The notes: generated by a model not told the origin, from the letters alone. A DNA stretch of 64,000 bases from Nocardioides lianchengensis (GCF_900101465.1 NZ_FMZM01000015.1:62001-126000), one strand, 5' to 3'; shown: positions 1 through 8,377, counted from the stretch's first letter. Made by a program: numbers and translations.

Positions 1-252
1 CTGGCCGGGGTCGAAGTACGTCGCCCGCCGCGGCTTCCCCATCCCGGAGAACCACACCCCGATCGAGCCGAGATCCGTGCGCTCCTCGTCGTCGGCCTTG
101 ACCCGGATCTTGTCCTCGGTGGACTTCTGCGTGCCGACGAGCTCACCGTCGACGTACCACTCGATCCGGCGGTTCACGCTGCCGTGCACCTCGACCAGGT
201 GCGCGTGGCCGTCGACGACCAGCTCCCAGATCTGTCGCGGGTCGTCGGCCAT
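1..252 (-). CDS. Hypothetical protein, C-terminus cut by the window edge
   Basis: The first 84 codons are visible, starting at the ATG complementary to 250-252 and running open to base 1. The protein begins MADDPRQIWELVVDGHAHLV and alternates hydrophobic and charged residues as a beta-rich domain does (an RRIEWYVDGELVG stretch follows). There is no signal peptide or membrane segment. I do not recognise the family. Codon use fits the neighbourhood (GC-rich third positions) and no competing frame looks better. The stop lies outside the window, so length and function cannot be judged. Confidence 0.6.
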   Translation of the reverse strand, partial: MADDPRQIWELVVDGHAHLVEVHGSVNRRIEWYVDGELVGTQKSTEDKIRVKADDEERTDLGSIGVWFSGMGKPRRATYFDPGQ

Positions 253-352
253 GATCCCGACGCTAGGACCCGGACCGGGCCGCGCACATCGTTCGCGCGT
301 CGCGCCGAACCCCGACTTTGGTCAGGGGTGCCCAGGCCCACCTGTCCACAGC

Positions 353-1285
353 TCAGGGGTAGCGGATCCCGGTGACGTCCTGGCTCAGCTCCCAGAGCCG
401 GCGCTGGGCGACCTCGTCGTACGAGCGCCGGCTGCTGGTGACGACCTGCGGGACGCCGGCCATCTCGCCGAGCCCGGCGGGACCGCAGTACGTCGCACCC
501 GGCAGGTCGGCCGTCGCGGCCATCAAGGTCGGCCAGGCGCCCGCGGCCGCGGACTGCGAGACGGCCCGGATGGCGGCGTCCAGGATCGAGGCCCGACCGC
601 CGCGGGCCCGGCCGTACTGACCGTTCGCCGCCAGGTGCGTGCCGGCGAAGCCGGGGTGCGCGGCCAGCGCGCGGACCGGCAGCGACGCGTGCCGCAGGCG
701 CCGGTCGAGCTCGTAGGTGAAGAGCAGGTTGGCCAGCTTGGTCTGCCCGTACGCCGGCCACTTCGAGTAGCGGCCCTCGACCCGCGGGTCGCCCAGTGGG
801 GCGGAGCGCGCGTAGCGGTGGAACTGCGAGGACACCGTCACCACCGTCCCGGCGCCGCTCGCCAGCAGCTGCGGCAGCAGCAGCCCGGTGAGCAGGAACG
901 GGCCGAAGTGGTTGGTCGCCAGCTGCAGCTCCAGGCCGTCCTCGGTCCGGGAGTACGGCGTCCCCATCACGCCCGCGTTGTTGACGAGCACGTCGATCGG
1001 GCCCAGCGCGCTCGCGGCGTCCGCGGCCCGTCGTACCGACTCCAGGGAGGCGAGGTCGACCTGCAGCCGCTCCAGCGCGGCGTCCGGCACCTCGGCCCGG
1101 ATCGCGGCGTCGGTCTCCTCGACCTTGCTCGGGGTCCGACCGCTGAGCACCACGCGGGCGCCGCGGCGGGCCAGCTCCAGCGCGGTGTGGTGGCCGAGGC
1201 CGCCGACGCTGGTGCCGGTCACCACGACGGTGCGGCCGGTCTGGTCGGGGACGTCGGCCAGCGACCAGGCGGCATCGGACGTCAC
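353..1285 (-). CDS. Short-chain dehydrogenase/reductase (SDR family oxidoreductase)
   Basis: A 310-residue NAD(P)-dependent oxidoreductase of the classical SDR fold, closest in pattern to the retinol-dehydrogenase/WW-domain-oxidoreductase type. Visible are the cofactor loop TGTSVGGLG (residues 23-31), the NNAG motif in DVLVNNAGVMG, a catalytic serine in VTVSSQFHRY, and the YxxxK pair in YGQTKLA. The substrate cannot be told. The start is a GTG whose first four bases (GTGA) overlap the stop of the upstream DinB-fold gene, so the two are translationally coupled. An upstream extension of the open frame runs through that neighbour and is not used. Downstream on this strand is a gap of about 100 bp before the truncated gene. 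Confidence 0.88.
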   Translation of the reverse strand: MTSDAAWSLADVPDQTGRTVVVTGTSVGGLGHHTALELARRGARVVLSGRTPSKVEETDAAIRAEVPDAALERLQVDLASLESVRRAADAASALGPIDVLVNNAGVMGTPYSRTEDGLELQLATNHFGPFLLTGLLLPQLLASGAGTVVTVSSQFHRYARSAPLGDPRVEGRYSKWPAYGQTKLANLLFTYELDRRLRHASLPVRALAAHPGFAGTHLAANGQYGRARGGRASILDAAIRAVSQSAAAGAWPTLMAATADLPGATYCGPAGLGEMAGVPQVVTSSRRSYDEVAQRRLWELSQDVTGIRYP

Positions 1286-2088
1286 GGCATCGTCGCCAGC
1301 GCGTCGACGACCCGCTGACCCAGCTCGGCGTCGCCCTCGATCTCGACCGGCGCCGCTCGCCGGCCGCCCGCCAGGCAGATGAAGCTCTCCCGGTCCATCC
1401 GCAGCGTCGCGTCCGCGCCGTGCCGTACGACGGGCAGCGGCTCCCCGCGGCCGGTCCGCGTGACCGTCCAGGCGACCGGCTCGTGGCCCTCGATCTCCAG
1501 CACCACGACCGTCTCCGGCGCCGCGCCGACCTTCTTCACCAGCACGTAGCCGAGGCCCTCGGCGAGGTAGTCGGCCGTGTGCCGCGCGGCCGCCGAGTCG
1601 AGCCCGCCGGGCCGGCCGACCGCGCGCCGTACGTCCTGCTCGTGCATCCACACGTCGAGCGGCCGGTTGCGCAGCAGCGTCTCCCAGGTCCACGGCACGC
1701 CGCCGAAGATGACCGGCGGCCGGCCGAGCGGGTCGGTCGGCGGGTCGGCGCGCAGGGCGGCGTACCGCGCGTCGGCGGCGGTCCGGATCTCCGCGACGAT
1801 CTCCGCCCCGGACCGGTCGCGCCGGTTGACCACCCCGATCTCGGTGTAGAGACCCATCAGCCCCGTGACGTGCGGCGGCTCGCCGACGTCGGCGGTCTCC
1901 TCGGGGGCGCCGGCCAGCCGGCTCTCGAGGTGGGCGGTGTGAGACGCGACCGCCCGGACGTCCCAGCCGGGCAGGTCGGTCGGCCGCGACCAATCCTCCT
2001 CGGGCAGGTCCTCCAGCAGGGCGACGAGGTCGTCGACCGCCTGCTTCCAGACCTCGACGTACGTCTCGAGCCGCTGCTGGTCGTCCAT
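1282..2088 (-). CDS. Maleylpyruvate isomerase family (mycothiol-dependent DinB-fold) protein
   Basis: A 268-residue soluble protein with the layout of the actinobacterial TIGR03083 family. It has a four-helix DinB-like N-terminal domain with LPGWDVRAVASHTAHLESRL (the first metal-ligand histidine region) and the family signature DVWMHEQDVRRAVGRP near residue 145, then a smaller C-terminal alpha/beta domain. Members are thought to be mycothiol-dependent, metal-binding S-transferases or isomerases, but most are uncharacterised and the substrate here is unknown. ATG start. The stop overlaps the GTG of the downstream SDR by four bases, so they form a two-gene operon and may act on one substrate. 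Confidence 0.85.
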   Translation of the reverse strand: MDDQQRLETYVEVWKQAVDDLVALLEDLPEEDWSRPTDLPGWDVRAVASHTAHLESRLAGAPEETADVGEPPHVTGLMGLYTEIGVVNRRDRSGAEIVAEIRTAADARYAALRADPPTDPLGRPPVIFGGVPWTWETLLRNRPLDVWMHEQDVRRAVGRPGGLDSAAARHTADYLAEGLGYVLVKKVGAAPETVVVLEIEGHEPVAWTVTRTGRGEPLPVVRHGADATLRMDRESFICLAGGRRAAPVEIEGDAELGQRVVDALATMP

Positions 2089-2114
2089 GCCCGCGACCCT
2101 AACGGCTGCTTGGT

Positions 2115-2717
2115 TCAGCCCAGCGCGAGTGAGACCGCGATGGCCAGCATGGTCACCCCGATCAGCACGTCCAGCACCTGCCAGGCCCGCGGTCGGGCGA
2201 GCAGCGGGGAGAGCAGTCGGGCGCCGAAGCCCAGCCCGGAGAACCACAGCAGGCTCGCCGCGCCGGCGCCGGCCGCGAACCCCCACCGCCCGTCGGAGCC
2301 GTGCGTGTTGGCGATCGAGCCGAGCAGCAGCACGGTGTCGAGGTAGACGTGCGGGTTGAGCCAGGTCAGGGCCGTGGCCCGCCCGACCGCCGAGCGCAGC
2401 GACGTACGACGGCCGCCGCCGGCCGTCAGCCCGGCCGCCTTCCGGGCCCCGAGCAGCGTGCGGACGCCGTACCAGGTGAGGAAGGCGACGCCGAGCCAGC
2501 GCACCACCTCCACCACCGCGGGCGCGCGCTCCACGACCGTGCCGATCCCGGCCACGCCGGCCACGATCAGCAGCAGGTCGGAGACCGCGCAGATCGCCAC
2601 GACCGGGACGACGTGCTCGCGCGCGAGGCCCTGGCGCAGCACGAACGCGTTCTGGGCGCCGATGGCCACGATGAGGGAGAGGCCGGTCGCGAGGCCGGCG
2701 GCGGTGGAGTCGAGCAC
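2115..2717 (-). CDS. LysE/ArgO family basic amino-acid exporter
   Basis: A 200-residue inner-membrane protein with about six hydrophobic segments and the LysE signature AIGAQNAFVLRQG near residue 20, plus ALTWLNPHVYLDTVLLLG in the second half. The family exports L-lysine and L-arginine by proton or hydroxide coupling. It is transcribed divergently from an ArgP/LysG-type regulator 70 bp away, the arrangement found for lysE-lysG in Corynebacterium and argO-argP in enterobacteria. It is therefore very likely induced by intracellular lysine or arginine through that regulator. Length is normal (about 200-230). Which amino acid is preferred cannot be read from sequence. Confidence 0.93.
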   Translation of the reverse strand: MLDSTAAGLATGLSLIVAIGAQNAFVLRQGLAREHVVPVVAICAVSDLLLIVAGVAGIGTVVERAPAVVEVVRWLGVAFLTWYGVRTLLGARKAAGLTAGGGRRTSLRSAVGRATALTWLNPHVYLDTVLLLGSIANTHGSDGRWGFAAGAGAASLLWFSGLGFGARLLSPLLARPRAWQVLDVLIGVTMLAIAVSLALG

Positions 2718-2787
2718 GGGGCGACGCTACGGTCGGATCGCCGGTGAAGGCCAGCGAAAGAATCTGCAGGACCATTAGCATCGCTTC

Positions 2788-3663
2788 ATGCGTCCGCACC
2801 CCGACCAGCTCGCGGCCCTGGTCGCGATCGCCGACACCGGCACCTTCGACGCCGCGGCCCGCCGGCTGCACGTGACGCCCAGCGCCGTGAGCCAGCGGAT
2901 CCGGGCGCTCGAGTCCGCGGCCGGGCGGGTGCTGGTCCGGCGCGGCACGCCCTGCCGACCGACCGGGGCCGGCGAGACCCTGCTGCGGCTGGCCCGCCAG
3001 ACCGAGCTCCTGTACGACGAGGCGCGCGACGCGCTCGGGGAGGGCGGGCACCGCGTCGAGCTGCCGCTGGCGGTCAGCGCCGACTCGCTGGCCACCTGGT
3101 TCCGCGACGTCGTCGGCGAGGTCGCCGCCTGGGACGACAGCGTGCTGCGGCTGCACGTCGAGGACCAGGCCTGGTCGGCCGACCTGCTCCGCGGCGGCGA
3201 CGTGCTGGCCGCGGTGACCAGCGACCCGGTCGCCGTCCAGGGCTGCGTCGTCGAGCGGCTCGGGTCGCTGCGCTACCGGCCCGCGGCCACCCCGGCCTTC
3301 GCGGAGCGCTGGCGCCGCGGTCGCAGCCACGACTGGGCCGCGATGCCGGTCGTCGTCTTCAACGAGAAGGACCGGCTCCAGCACGACGTGCTGGCGTCGT
3401 ACGGCGTCGACGCCGCGGCGGTCGTGCACCGGGTCCCGACGAGTGCCGACTTCCACGAGGCGGTCCGCCTCGGGCTCGGCTGGGGGATGCTCCCCGAGCC
3501 GCAGCTGCTGCCGGACGTCGCGGCGGGCCGGCTCGTGACGCTGGGCGGTCGCGCGCGGCTCGACGTACCCCTGCACTGGCAGCGGTGGCGCCTCGACTCG
3601 CCTGCGCTGACCCGCCTCACCGACGCCGTACGACGGGCCGCCCGCGCGCACCTGCGCGCGTGA
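2788..3663 (+). CDS. argP: LysR-family regulator of the ArgP/LysG type
   Basis: A 291-residue LysR-type transcription factor. The N-terminal winged helix (residues 1-60) reads QLAALVAIADTGTFDAAARRLHVTPSAVSQRIRALE, the strongly conserved helix-turn-helix of ArgP/LysG/IciA proteins, followed by the linker helix and a two-lobed effector domain. It is divergent from the LysE exporter, so it probably activates that gene when lysine or arginine accumulates. The 70-bp gap must hold both promoters and the LysR site. ATG start at 2788. Whether lysG or argP is the better symbol is a naming matter only. Confidence 0.92.
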   Translation: MRPHPDQLAALVAIADTGTFDAAARRLHVTPSAVSQRIRALESAAGRVLVRRGTPCRPTGAGETLLRLARQTELLYDEARDALGEGGHRVELPLAVSADSLATWFRDVVGEVAAWDDSVLRLHVEDQAWSADLLRGGDVLAAVTSDPVAVQGCVVERLGSLRYRPAATPAFAERWRRGRSHDWAAMPVVVFNEKDRLQHDVLASYGVDAAAVVHRVPTSADFHEAVRLGLGWGMLPEPQLLPDVAAGRLVTLGGRARLDVPLHWQRWRLDSPALTRLTDAVRRAARAHLRA

Positions 3664-3691
3664 GCCGGTCCGGCCGCGGCGGATCCGGCCC

Positions 3692-3745
3692 GGCGGTGAG
3701 CTGTCCACCGAACGCCGATCGAGATCGGTGGCTGGTCCACCGCCG
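3692..3745. repeat. Inverted-repeat element, copy A
   Basis: An imperfect palindrome with arms GGCGGTGAGCTGTCCACCG (3692-3710) and CGGTGGCTGGTCCACCGCC (3726-3744). The ends are conserved and the centre of each arm varies. It is one of three related elements in this window; copy B follows 31 bp later. It lies between the convergent argP and fadE5 genes, downstream of both. Confidence 0.7.
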
Positions 3746-3775
3746 CCCGGGCGAGTCCGCGCGGCACGCCGGGTC

Positions 3776-3827
3776 CGCGGTGAGTGGCCCACCGTTCCGG
3801 CCCGGAGAACGGTGGATAGCTCACCGC
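3776..3827. repeat. Inverted-repeat element, copy B
   Basis: Arms GCGGTGAGTGGCCCACCGTTC and GAACGGTGGATAGCTCACCGC can fold into a long hairpin with a short GC-rich loop. The GGTGAG...CCACCG core is shared with copy A and with the element at 47268-47320, while three or four inner bases differ between arms and between copies. That is what a dispersed REP-like family under structural constraint would show. Confidence 0.7.
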
Positions 3828-3866
3828 CACCCCGGACCGCCCGCCGCCCGCCGCCCGCAAACGTAC

Positions 3867-3899
3867 GACGCCCCCCGCCCGGACCGGGCGAGGGGCGTC
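3867..3899 (-). terminator. Hairpin downstream of fadE5
   Basis: The arms GACGCCCCCCGCCCG and CGGGCGAGGGGCGTC (one extra base on one side) enclose a three-base loop, 18 bp past the fadE5 stop. No U-tract follows on the minus strand, so this is a stable GC hairpin of the type common behind actinobacterial genes rather than a canonical intrinsic terminator. Confidence 0.6.
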
Positions 3900-3916
3900 G
3901 CGAGGACGAGCCAGCG

Positions 3917-5776
3917 TCAGAAGGCGCTCTCGTCGAGGTCCATCAGCGACAGGTCGGTCGCCTCGGCGATGGCCCGCTCGGCGGTGAGCCGCGGCAGGTT
4001 GGTCTGCGCGAAGAACTGCGCGGCCGCGACCTTGCCCTCGTAGAACGACTTGTCCTTGCCCGGGTCGCCCCCGAGCTTGGCCAGCGCGACCTCGGCCTGG
4101 CGCAGCAGCAGCCAGGCGCAGACGACGTCGCCGAGCACCATCAGCAGGCGGCTGGTGTTGAGGCCGACCTTGTAGATGTTGCGGATCTCGCCCTGGGCCG
4201 ACATCAGCTCGTTGATGAGGTGGCCGACGATCGCGTTGGCGTCGTCGAGCGCGGTCGCGAGCAGCTGCCGCTCGCTCTTGAGCCGGCCGTTGCCCGCCTC
4301 GGAGTCGATGAAGGCCTGGATCTCACCCGCGAGGTGGCCCAGCGCGGCGCCCTGGTCCTTGACGATCTTGCGGAAGAAGAAGTCCTGGCCCTGGATCGCC
4401 GTGGTGCCCTCGTAGAGGGTGTCGATCTTGGCGTCGCGGACGTACTGCTCCAGCGGGTACTCCTGCAGGAAGCCGGAGCCGCCGAAGGTCTGCAGCGACT
4501 CGGTGCCGAGCAGCACCCACGAGCGCTCCGAGCCGTAGCCCTTGACGATCGGGAGCAGCAGGTCGTTGACGGCCGCCGCCAGGGTGTCGGTCTCGCCGGC
4601 GTGCTCGGCGAGCATCACCTTGTCCTGCCAGGTGGCGGTGTAGAGCACCAGCGCCCGCATGGCCTCGGAGAACGACTTCTGCGTCATCAGCGACCGACGT
4701 ACGTCGGGGTGGTGGGTGATCGTGACCCGCGGCGCGGTCTTGTCGCCCGACTGGGTCAGGTCGGCGCCCTGGACGCGGGTCTTGGCGTAGTCGAGCGCGT
4801 TGAGGTAGCCGGTCGACAGCGTGGCGATGGCCTTGGTGCCGACCATCATCCGGGCGTTCTCGATCACCTGGAACATCTGCGCGATGCCGTTGTGCACCTC
4901 GCCGAGCAGCCAGCCCTGGGCGGGCTCGCCGCCGCCGACGGAGGAGTCACCGAAGGTGAGCTCGCAGGTGTTGGACACCTTGATGCCCATCTTGTGCTCG
5001 ACATTCGTGACGTAGACGCCGTTGCGCTCGCCGGTCAGCTCGCCGGTCTCGTGGTCGAAGTGGTACTTCGGGACCAGGAACAGCGACAGACCCTTGGTGC
5101 CGGGGCCGCCGACGCCCTCGACGCCCACCGGGCGGGCGAGGACGAGGTGCATGATGTTCTCGGTCACGTCGGACTCGGCCGAGGTGATGAAGCGCTTGAC
5201 GCCCTCGATGTTCCAGGAGCCGTCGGGGTTGGCGGTGGCCTTGGCCCGCCCGGCGCCGACGTCGGAGCCCGCGTCGGGCTCGGTCAGCACCATCGAGGTG
5301 TTCCACTCGCGGTCGACGATGTGCTGGGCGATGCGCTTGTCGCGCTCGTTGCCGTTGCGGTGCACGACGCCCGCGAAGGCCGGACCGGCGGCGTACATCC
5401 ACACCGGGGCGTTCGCGCCGAGCACCAGCTCCGCGGTCGCCCAGACCAGGCTGGACGGGGCGGGGGTGCCGCCGAGGTCCTCGTTGATCTGCAGGCGCCA
5501 GTACTCGGCGTCCATCCAGGCGCGGTAGCTCTTCTTGAAGCTCTCGGGGAGCGGGGCGGTGTTGGTCGCCGGGTCGAAGACCGGCGGGTTCCGGTCGCTG
5601 TCGACGTACGACGCCGCGAGGTCCTCGCGGGCGATCCGGTCGACCTCGGCCAGCACCTCGCGGGCGGTGTCGGCGTCGACCTCGGCGAAGGGGCCGGTGC
5701 CGAGGACCTCGTCGCGACCGAGCACCTCGAAGAGGTTGAACTCGATGTCGCGCAGGTTGCTCTTGTAGTGGCTCAC
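3917..5776 (-). CDS. fadE5: Acyl-CoA dehydrogenase, FadE5 type
   Basis: A 619-residue flavoprotein catalysing the first, FAD-dependent alpha,beta-dehydrogenation of acyl-CoA in beta-oxidation. The N-terminus MSHYKSNLRDIEFNLFEVLG and the RNPPVFDP and LPESFKKS motifs are those I know from mycobacterial FadE5, a broad-range (C4-C22) enzyme of about 610 residues. Mid-domain FAD/substrate motifs are visible (SMVLTEPDAGSDVGAGR, EGVKRFITSAESD). The C-terminal LYEGTTAIQGQDFFFRK holds the catalytic glutamate near residue 455, and a long extra C-terminal helical domain follows, as in the family. An operator-like palindrome lies at 5832-5844, about 55 bp upstream. It is monocistronic, with a hairpin at its end. 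Confidence 0.95.
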   Translation of the reverse strand: MSHYKSNLRDIEFNLFEVLGRDEVLGTGPFAEVDADTAREVLAEVDRIAREDLAASYVDSDRNPPVFDPATNTAPLPESFKKSYRAWMDAEYWRLQINEDLGGTPAPSSLVWATAELVLGANAPVWMYAAGPAFAGVVHRNGNERDKRIAQHIVDREWNTSMVLTEPDAGSDVGAGRAKATANPDGSWNIEGVKRFITSAESDVTENIMHLVLARPVGVEGVGGPGTKGLSLFLVPKYHFDHETGELTGERNGVYVTNVEHKMGIKVSNTCELTFGDSSVGGGEPAQGWLLGEVHNGIAQMFQVIENARMMVGTKAIATLSTGYLNALDYAKTRVQGADLTQSGDKTAPRVTITHHPDVRRSLMTQKSFSEAMRALVLYTATWQDKVMLAEHAGETDTLAAAVNDLLLPIVKGYGSERSWVLLGTESLQTFGGSGFLQEYPLEQYVRDAKIDTLYEGTTAIQGQDFFFRKIVKDQGAALGHLAGEIQAFIDSEAGNGRLKSERQLLATALDDANAIVGHLINELMSAQGEIRNIYKVGLNTSRLLMVLGDVVCAWLLLRQAEVALAKLGGDPGKDKSFYEGKVAAAQFFAQTNLPRLTAERAIAEATDLSLMDLDESAF

Positions 5777-5831
5777 TGGTGCACACCTTTTCGTGATCGA
5801 ACGTGTCGAGGAAGGAGCCAGCAGGGCGTAC

Positions 5832-5846
5832 TACTGACCGGTAACT
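5832..5846. promoter_or_regulatory. Operator-like palindrome upstream of fadE5
   Basis: The sequence CTACTGACCGGTAAC begins at 5831 and matches two other sites in the window (25708-25722 and 47882-47896). The shared pattern is YTAC(T/C)G(A/G)(C/T)CGGTAAC, a TetR-site-like palindrome. It lies about 55 bp upstream of the fadE5 ATG, a sensible operator position. The cognate regulator is not identified in this window. Confidence 0.5.
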
Positions 5847-5973
5847 TAATGGTAGGTCGGCTCTCCCCGCCGTGCAACACCAGGTGTCCCCGAACCGCAT
5901 GAACGCTCGCTGGACGGGTAACTGCATCGAATCGATCGACTAACTCGTCCCCGACCCCCTGGTGGCACCTGCG

Positions 5974-6870
5974 ATGCGCAAGCTCCTCGTCCTCGGCTTC
6001 GTCGGCCTCCTCGCCCAGCTCGTCGACGGCTCGCTCGGCATGGCGTACGGCGTCACGTCGTCCACGCTGCTCCTGGCGGCCGGCGTCGGTCCGGCCGCGG
6101 CCTCGGCCGCCGTCCACCTCTCCGAGATCGGCACCTCGCTGGTCTCGGGCTTCTCCCACCACAAGCTCGGCAACGTCGACTGGCGCACGGTGGGCGTGCT
6201 CGCCGTCCCCGGCTTCGTCGGCGCCTTCGCCGGGGCGACCTTCCTGGCCAGCCTCGACGGCGAGGCGGCGGCGCCGTGGGTGGCCGGCATCCTGCTCGCG
6301 CTCGGTGGCTACGTGATCTGGCGCTTCCTCGTCCTCGGCGGTCGCCGCCCGACCTTCAAGGCGCGGCCCGGCGTGCGGATGCTGGTGCCGGTGGGGGTCG
6401 TGGGCGGCGCGCTCGACGCCGTGGGCGGCGGGGGCTGGGGCCCGGTCGGCACGACCACGCTGCTGTCGTCGGGACGTCTGGAGCCGCGCAAGGTCGTCGG
6501 CTCGATCGACACCTCGGAGTTCGTGGTCGCGGTGGGTGGCTCGCTGGGCTTCCTCTTCGCCCTCGGCTCGCAGGGCATCGAGTGGTCGTACGCCGCCGCG
6601 CTGCTGGTCGGTGGGGTGATCGCGGCGCCGATCGCCGCCTGGCTGGTCCGCCACCTTCCCGCCCGGGTCCTCGGCGTGGCGGCCGGGAGCCTGATCGTGC
6701 TCACCAACGCCACCACGATCACCGGCGCGGTCGGGGGGAGCGGTGCCGTCGTCACCGGGGTCGGGCTGGTCGCTGGCGGGCTCGGGGTCGCGGGGGTCGG
6801 CTGGGCGGTCGCCCAGGAGCGCCGGGCCCGGGCCGCGGGCGTCGCCGAGCCCGAGCTGGTGGACGCCTGA
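5974..6870 (+). CDS. Sulfite/sulfonate exporter of the TauE/SafE family
   Basis: A 298-residue polytopic membrane protein (about eight hydrophobic segments). It carries the family pattern of two related halves, each with a GxxxDxxxGxG-like turn: GLLAQLVDGSLGMAYGVTSS at the N-terminus and GVVGGALDAVGGGGWGPVGTTTLL in the middle. TauE/SafE proteins move small anionic sulfur or carboxylated compounds across the membrane. I prefer the ATG at 5974 because GGTGG lies eight bases before it; a GTG 12 bases earlier is possible. The next gene, 49 bp away on the same strand, is an Rrf2 regulator, so control by a sulfur or redox cue is likely. Confidence 0.88.
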   Translation: MRKLLVLGFVGLLAQLVDGSLGMAYGVTSSTLLLAAGVGPAAASAAVHLSEIGTSLVSGFSHHKLGNVDWRTVGVLAVPGFVGAFAGATFLASLDGEAAAPWVAGILLALGGYVIWRFLVLGGRRPTFKARPGVRMLVPVGVVGGALDAVGGGGWGPVGTTTLLSSGRLEPRKVVGSIDTSEFVVAVGGSLGFLFALGSQGIEWSYAAALLVGGVIAAPIAAWLVRHLPARVLGVAAGSLIVLTNATTITGAVGGSGAVVTGVGLVAGGLGVAGVGWAVAQERRARAAGVAEPELVDA

Positions 6871-6885
6871 CCGGGGCGTCGTCGA

Positions 6886-6910
6886 GTGTCTGGATCGACA
6901 TTTCTGACAC
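6886..6910. promoter_or_regulatory. Short inverted repeat before the Rrf2 gene
   Basis: GTGTC (6886-6890) and GACAC (6906-6910) face each other across 15 bp, ending ten bases before the rrf2-family ATG. The place suits an autoregulatory operator. The arms are only five bases long, so the call is weak. Confidence 0.3.
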
Positions 6911-6919
6911 ACTGGACCC

Positions 6920-7378
6920 ATGCGAGTTTCCGCGAAGTCCGACTATGCGCTCCGCGCGCTGATCGAGATGGCGTCGCGGGCAGACGGTCGCGCGGTCAGC
7001 GCCGAGGAGCTCGGACGGCTCCAGGAGATCCCCCACGGGTTCCTCCAGGCGATCCTCGCCGACCTGCGTCGCGCCGGGATCGTGATGTCCCAGCGCGGCC
7101 AGTCCGGAGGCTGGCGGATGGGACGGGCCGCCGAGAGCGTCTCCGTCGCCGACGTCATCCGCGCGGTCGACGGCCCGCTCGTGTCGGTCTACGGCCTGCG
7201 TCCCGAGGCGGTGTCCTACAACGAGGCCGCCGACGTGCTCCAGCACGTCTGGATCGCGGCCCGGCGATCGCTGCGCGACGTCTTCGAGCAGGTCTCGATC
7301 CAGCAGCTCTCCGACGGCAAGCTCCCGAAGGCGGTCACGACGCGGACCGCCGACGAGGACGCCTGGCAGCCCCACTGA
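6920..7378 (+). CDS. Rrf2-family transcriptional regulator
   Basis: A 152-residue winged-helix regulator. The N-terminus MRVSAKSDYALRALIEMAS, the ELGRLQEIPHGFLQAILADLRRAGIV recognition region and SQRGQSGGWRMGR wing are diagnostic for Rrf2 proteins such as IscR, NsrR and CymR. No cysteines are present, so it cannot hold an Fe-S cluster as IscR and NsrR do. That makes it closer to CymR-like, cluster-free sensors of sulfur metabolism. It follows a TauE/SafE permease by 49 bp on the same strand, supporting a sulfur-linked role. A short inverted repeat sits just before its ATG. Confidence 0.9.
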   Translation: MRVSAKSDYALRALIEMASRADGRAVSAEELGRLQEIPHGFLQAILADLRRAGIVMSQRGQSGGWRMGRAAESVSVADVIRAVDGPLVSVYGLRPEAVSYNEAADVLQHVWIAARRSLRDVFEQVSIQQLSDGKLPKAVTTRTADEDAWQPH

Positions 7379-7390
7379 GTGGGAGGGCCG

Positions 7391-8308
7391 TCAGGCCCCT
7401 GTCGCGTCGGCCAGTCGGCGCTTGAGCTTCTTGCGCTTGCGCTGCAGCTTCTCGGCGCGCGCCTGCAGCTCGGCGTGCTGCCCGCGCAGGCGGGCCAGCT
7501 CGGCGACGGTCTCCGCGAGCGCCTCGCTGACCAGGTCCAGCCGGGCCTGCACGGGTCCGTCGTCGCCGGCGGGGTCCGTCGTGCGCGGGGCCAGGCCGCC
7601 GAGATCGCCGCGGACGTCGTACCCGCCCTCGGCGACGGCCTTGGCCCAGTCCTCGGCCGCCTCGCGGAGCTCCTCGACCGGGGTCAGCGACCCCGCCGAG
7701 CCGGCCAGCAGGCGCAGGTTCGCCAGGTCCAGGCCGGCCCCGTCGCCCTCGAGGAGGTCGTCGGGGACGGGGAGCAGGGCGGCGTCGAAGCCGACGACCT
7801 GCCCGAGCGCGGCCCAGGTCCCGGCCGGTGCCGCGGGGTCGGTCACCAGCACGTGCACGTGGTCGGGGGTGCGCACGTGCGCGGCCCAGCGGCCGAGGAC
7901 GGCGGCCAGGTCGTAGTCGTCCGGGAAGAGCGATAGACGGGGGTCGGCCGGTCCGGCCGCCACCACGACGTGCACGTCGAAGCCGGGCAGGCGGTCGACC
8001 AGCAGGGCGATCTCGGCCCCGCTCGCGGCCGCGAGCAGGTCGTGTCCGACGACGACGTCGCCCTTGCCCTGGTAGGCGCGCCGACAGATCTCGGCCCAGG
8101 CGCCCTCGACGTCGCGCCGGCGCAGGCCCCAGGCCTGGTGGTCGCGGCGGATCTCGACCGCGGCCCGGAACATCTCGTCCGCCGACCGGGCCGGCTGCCC
8201 GAGGCCGGCGGCCTCCAGGCTCGGCGCGTGGGCGCGCAGGGCCGCGGGGAGGAAGGTCCCGCCGCCGTGCGGCAGGCCGACGATCAGGTACGCCGCTCGC
8301 TTGCTCAT
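7391..8308 (-). CDS. Sulfotransferase-like P-loop protein with a basic coiled-coil tail
   Basis: A 305-residue protein. It opens MSKRAAYLIVGLPHGGGTFL, resembling the 5' phosphosulfate-binding loop of sulfotransferases (PKSGTTFL), but the lysine and serine usual there are replaced by H and GG. The core alternates strands and helices (VVVGHDLLAAA, FDVHVVVAAGPADPR, VHVLVTDP), consistent with a sulfotransferase-type P-loop fold. From about residue 250 there is a helical coiled coil ending in the basic run KLQRKRKKLKRRL. Catalytic competence is doubtful because of the loop changes. It is divergent from the SnoaL-fold gene and convergent with rrf2. Function unknown. Confidence 0.65.
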   Translation of the reverse strand: MSKRAAYLIVGLPHGGGTFLPAALRAHAPSLEAAGLGQPARSADEMFRAAVEIRRDHQAWGLRRRDVEGAWAEICRRAYQGKGDVVVGHDLLAAASGAEIALLVDRLPGFDVHVVVAAGPADPRLSLFPDDYDLAAVLGRWAAHVRTPDHVHVLVTDPAAPAGTWAALGQVVGFDAALLPVPDDLLEGDGAGLDLANLRLLAGSAGSLTPVEELREAAEDWAKAVAEGGYDVRGDLGGLAPRTTDPAGDDGPVQARLDLVSEALAETVAELARLRGQHAELQARAEKLQRKRKKLKRRLADATGA

Positions 8309-8377
8309 GCCTCGGACGGTCGCAGAGGCGGGAGGCCGCCCGTTGAACCTGGCGTGGCCCGCGAGTGAAACCAGGGC

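Noticed and set aside
3728..5902. A 724-codon plus-strand frame across fadE5
   Set aside because: It is antisense to clear FadE5 motifs, has no recognisable domain and includes the intergenic repeats and a hairpin.
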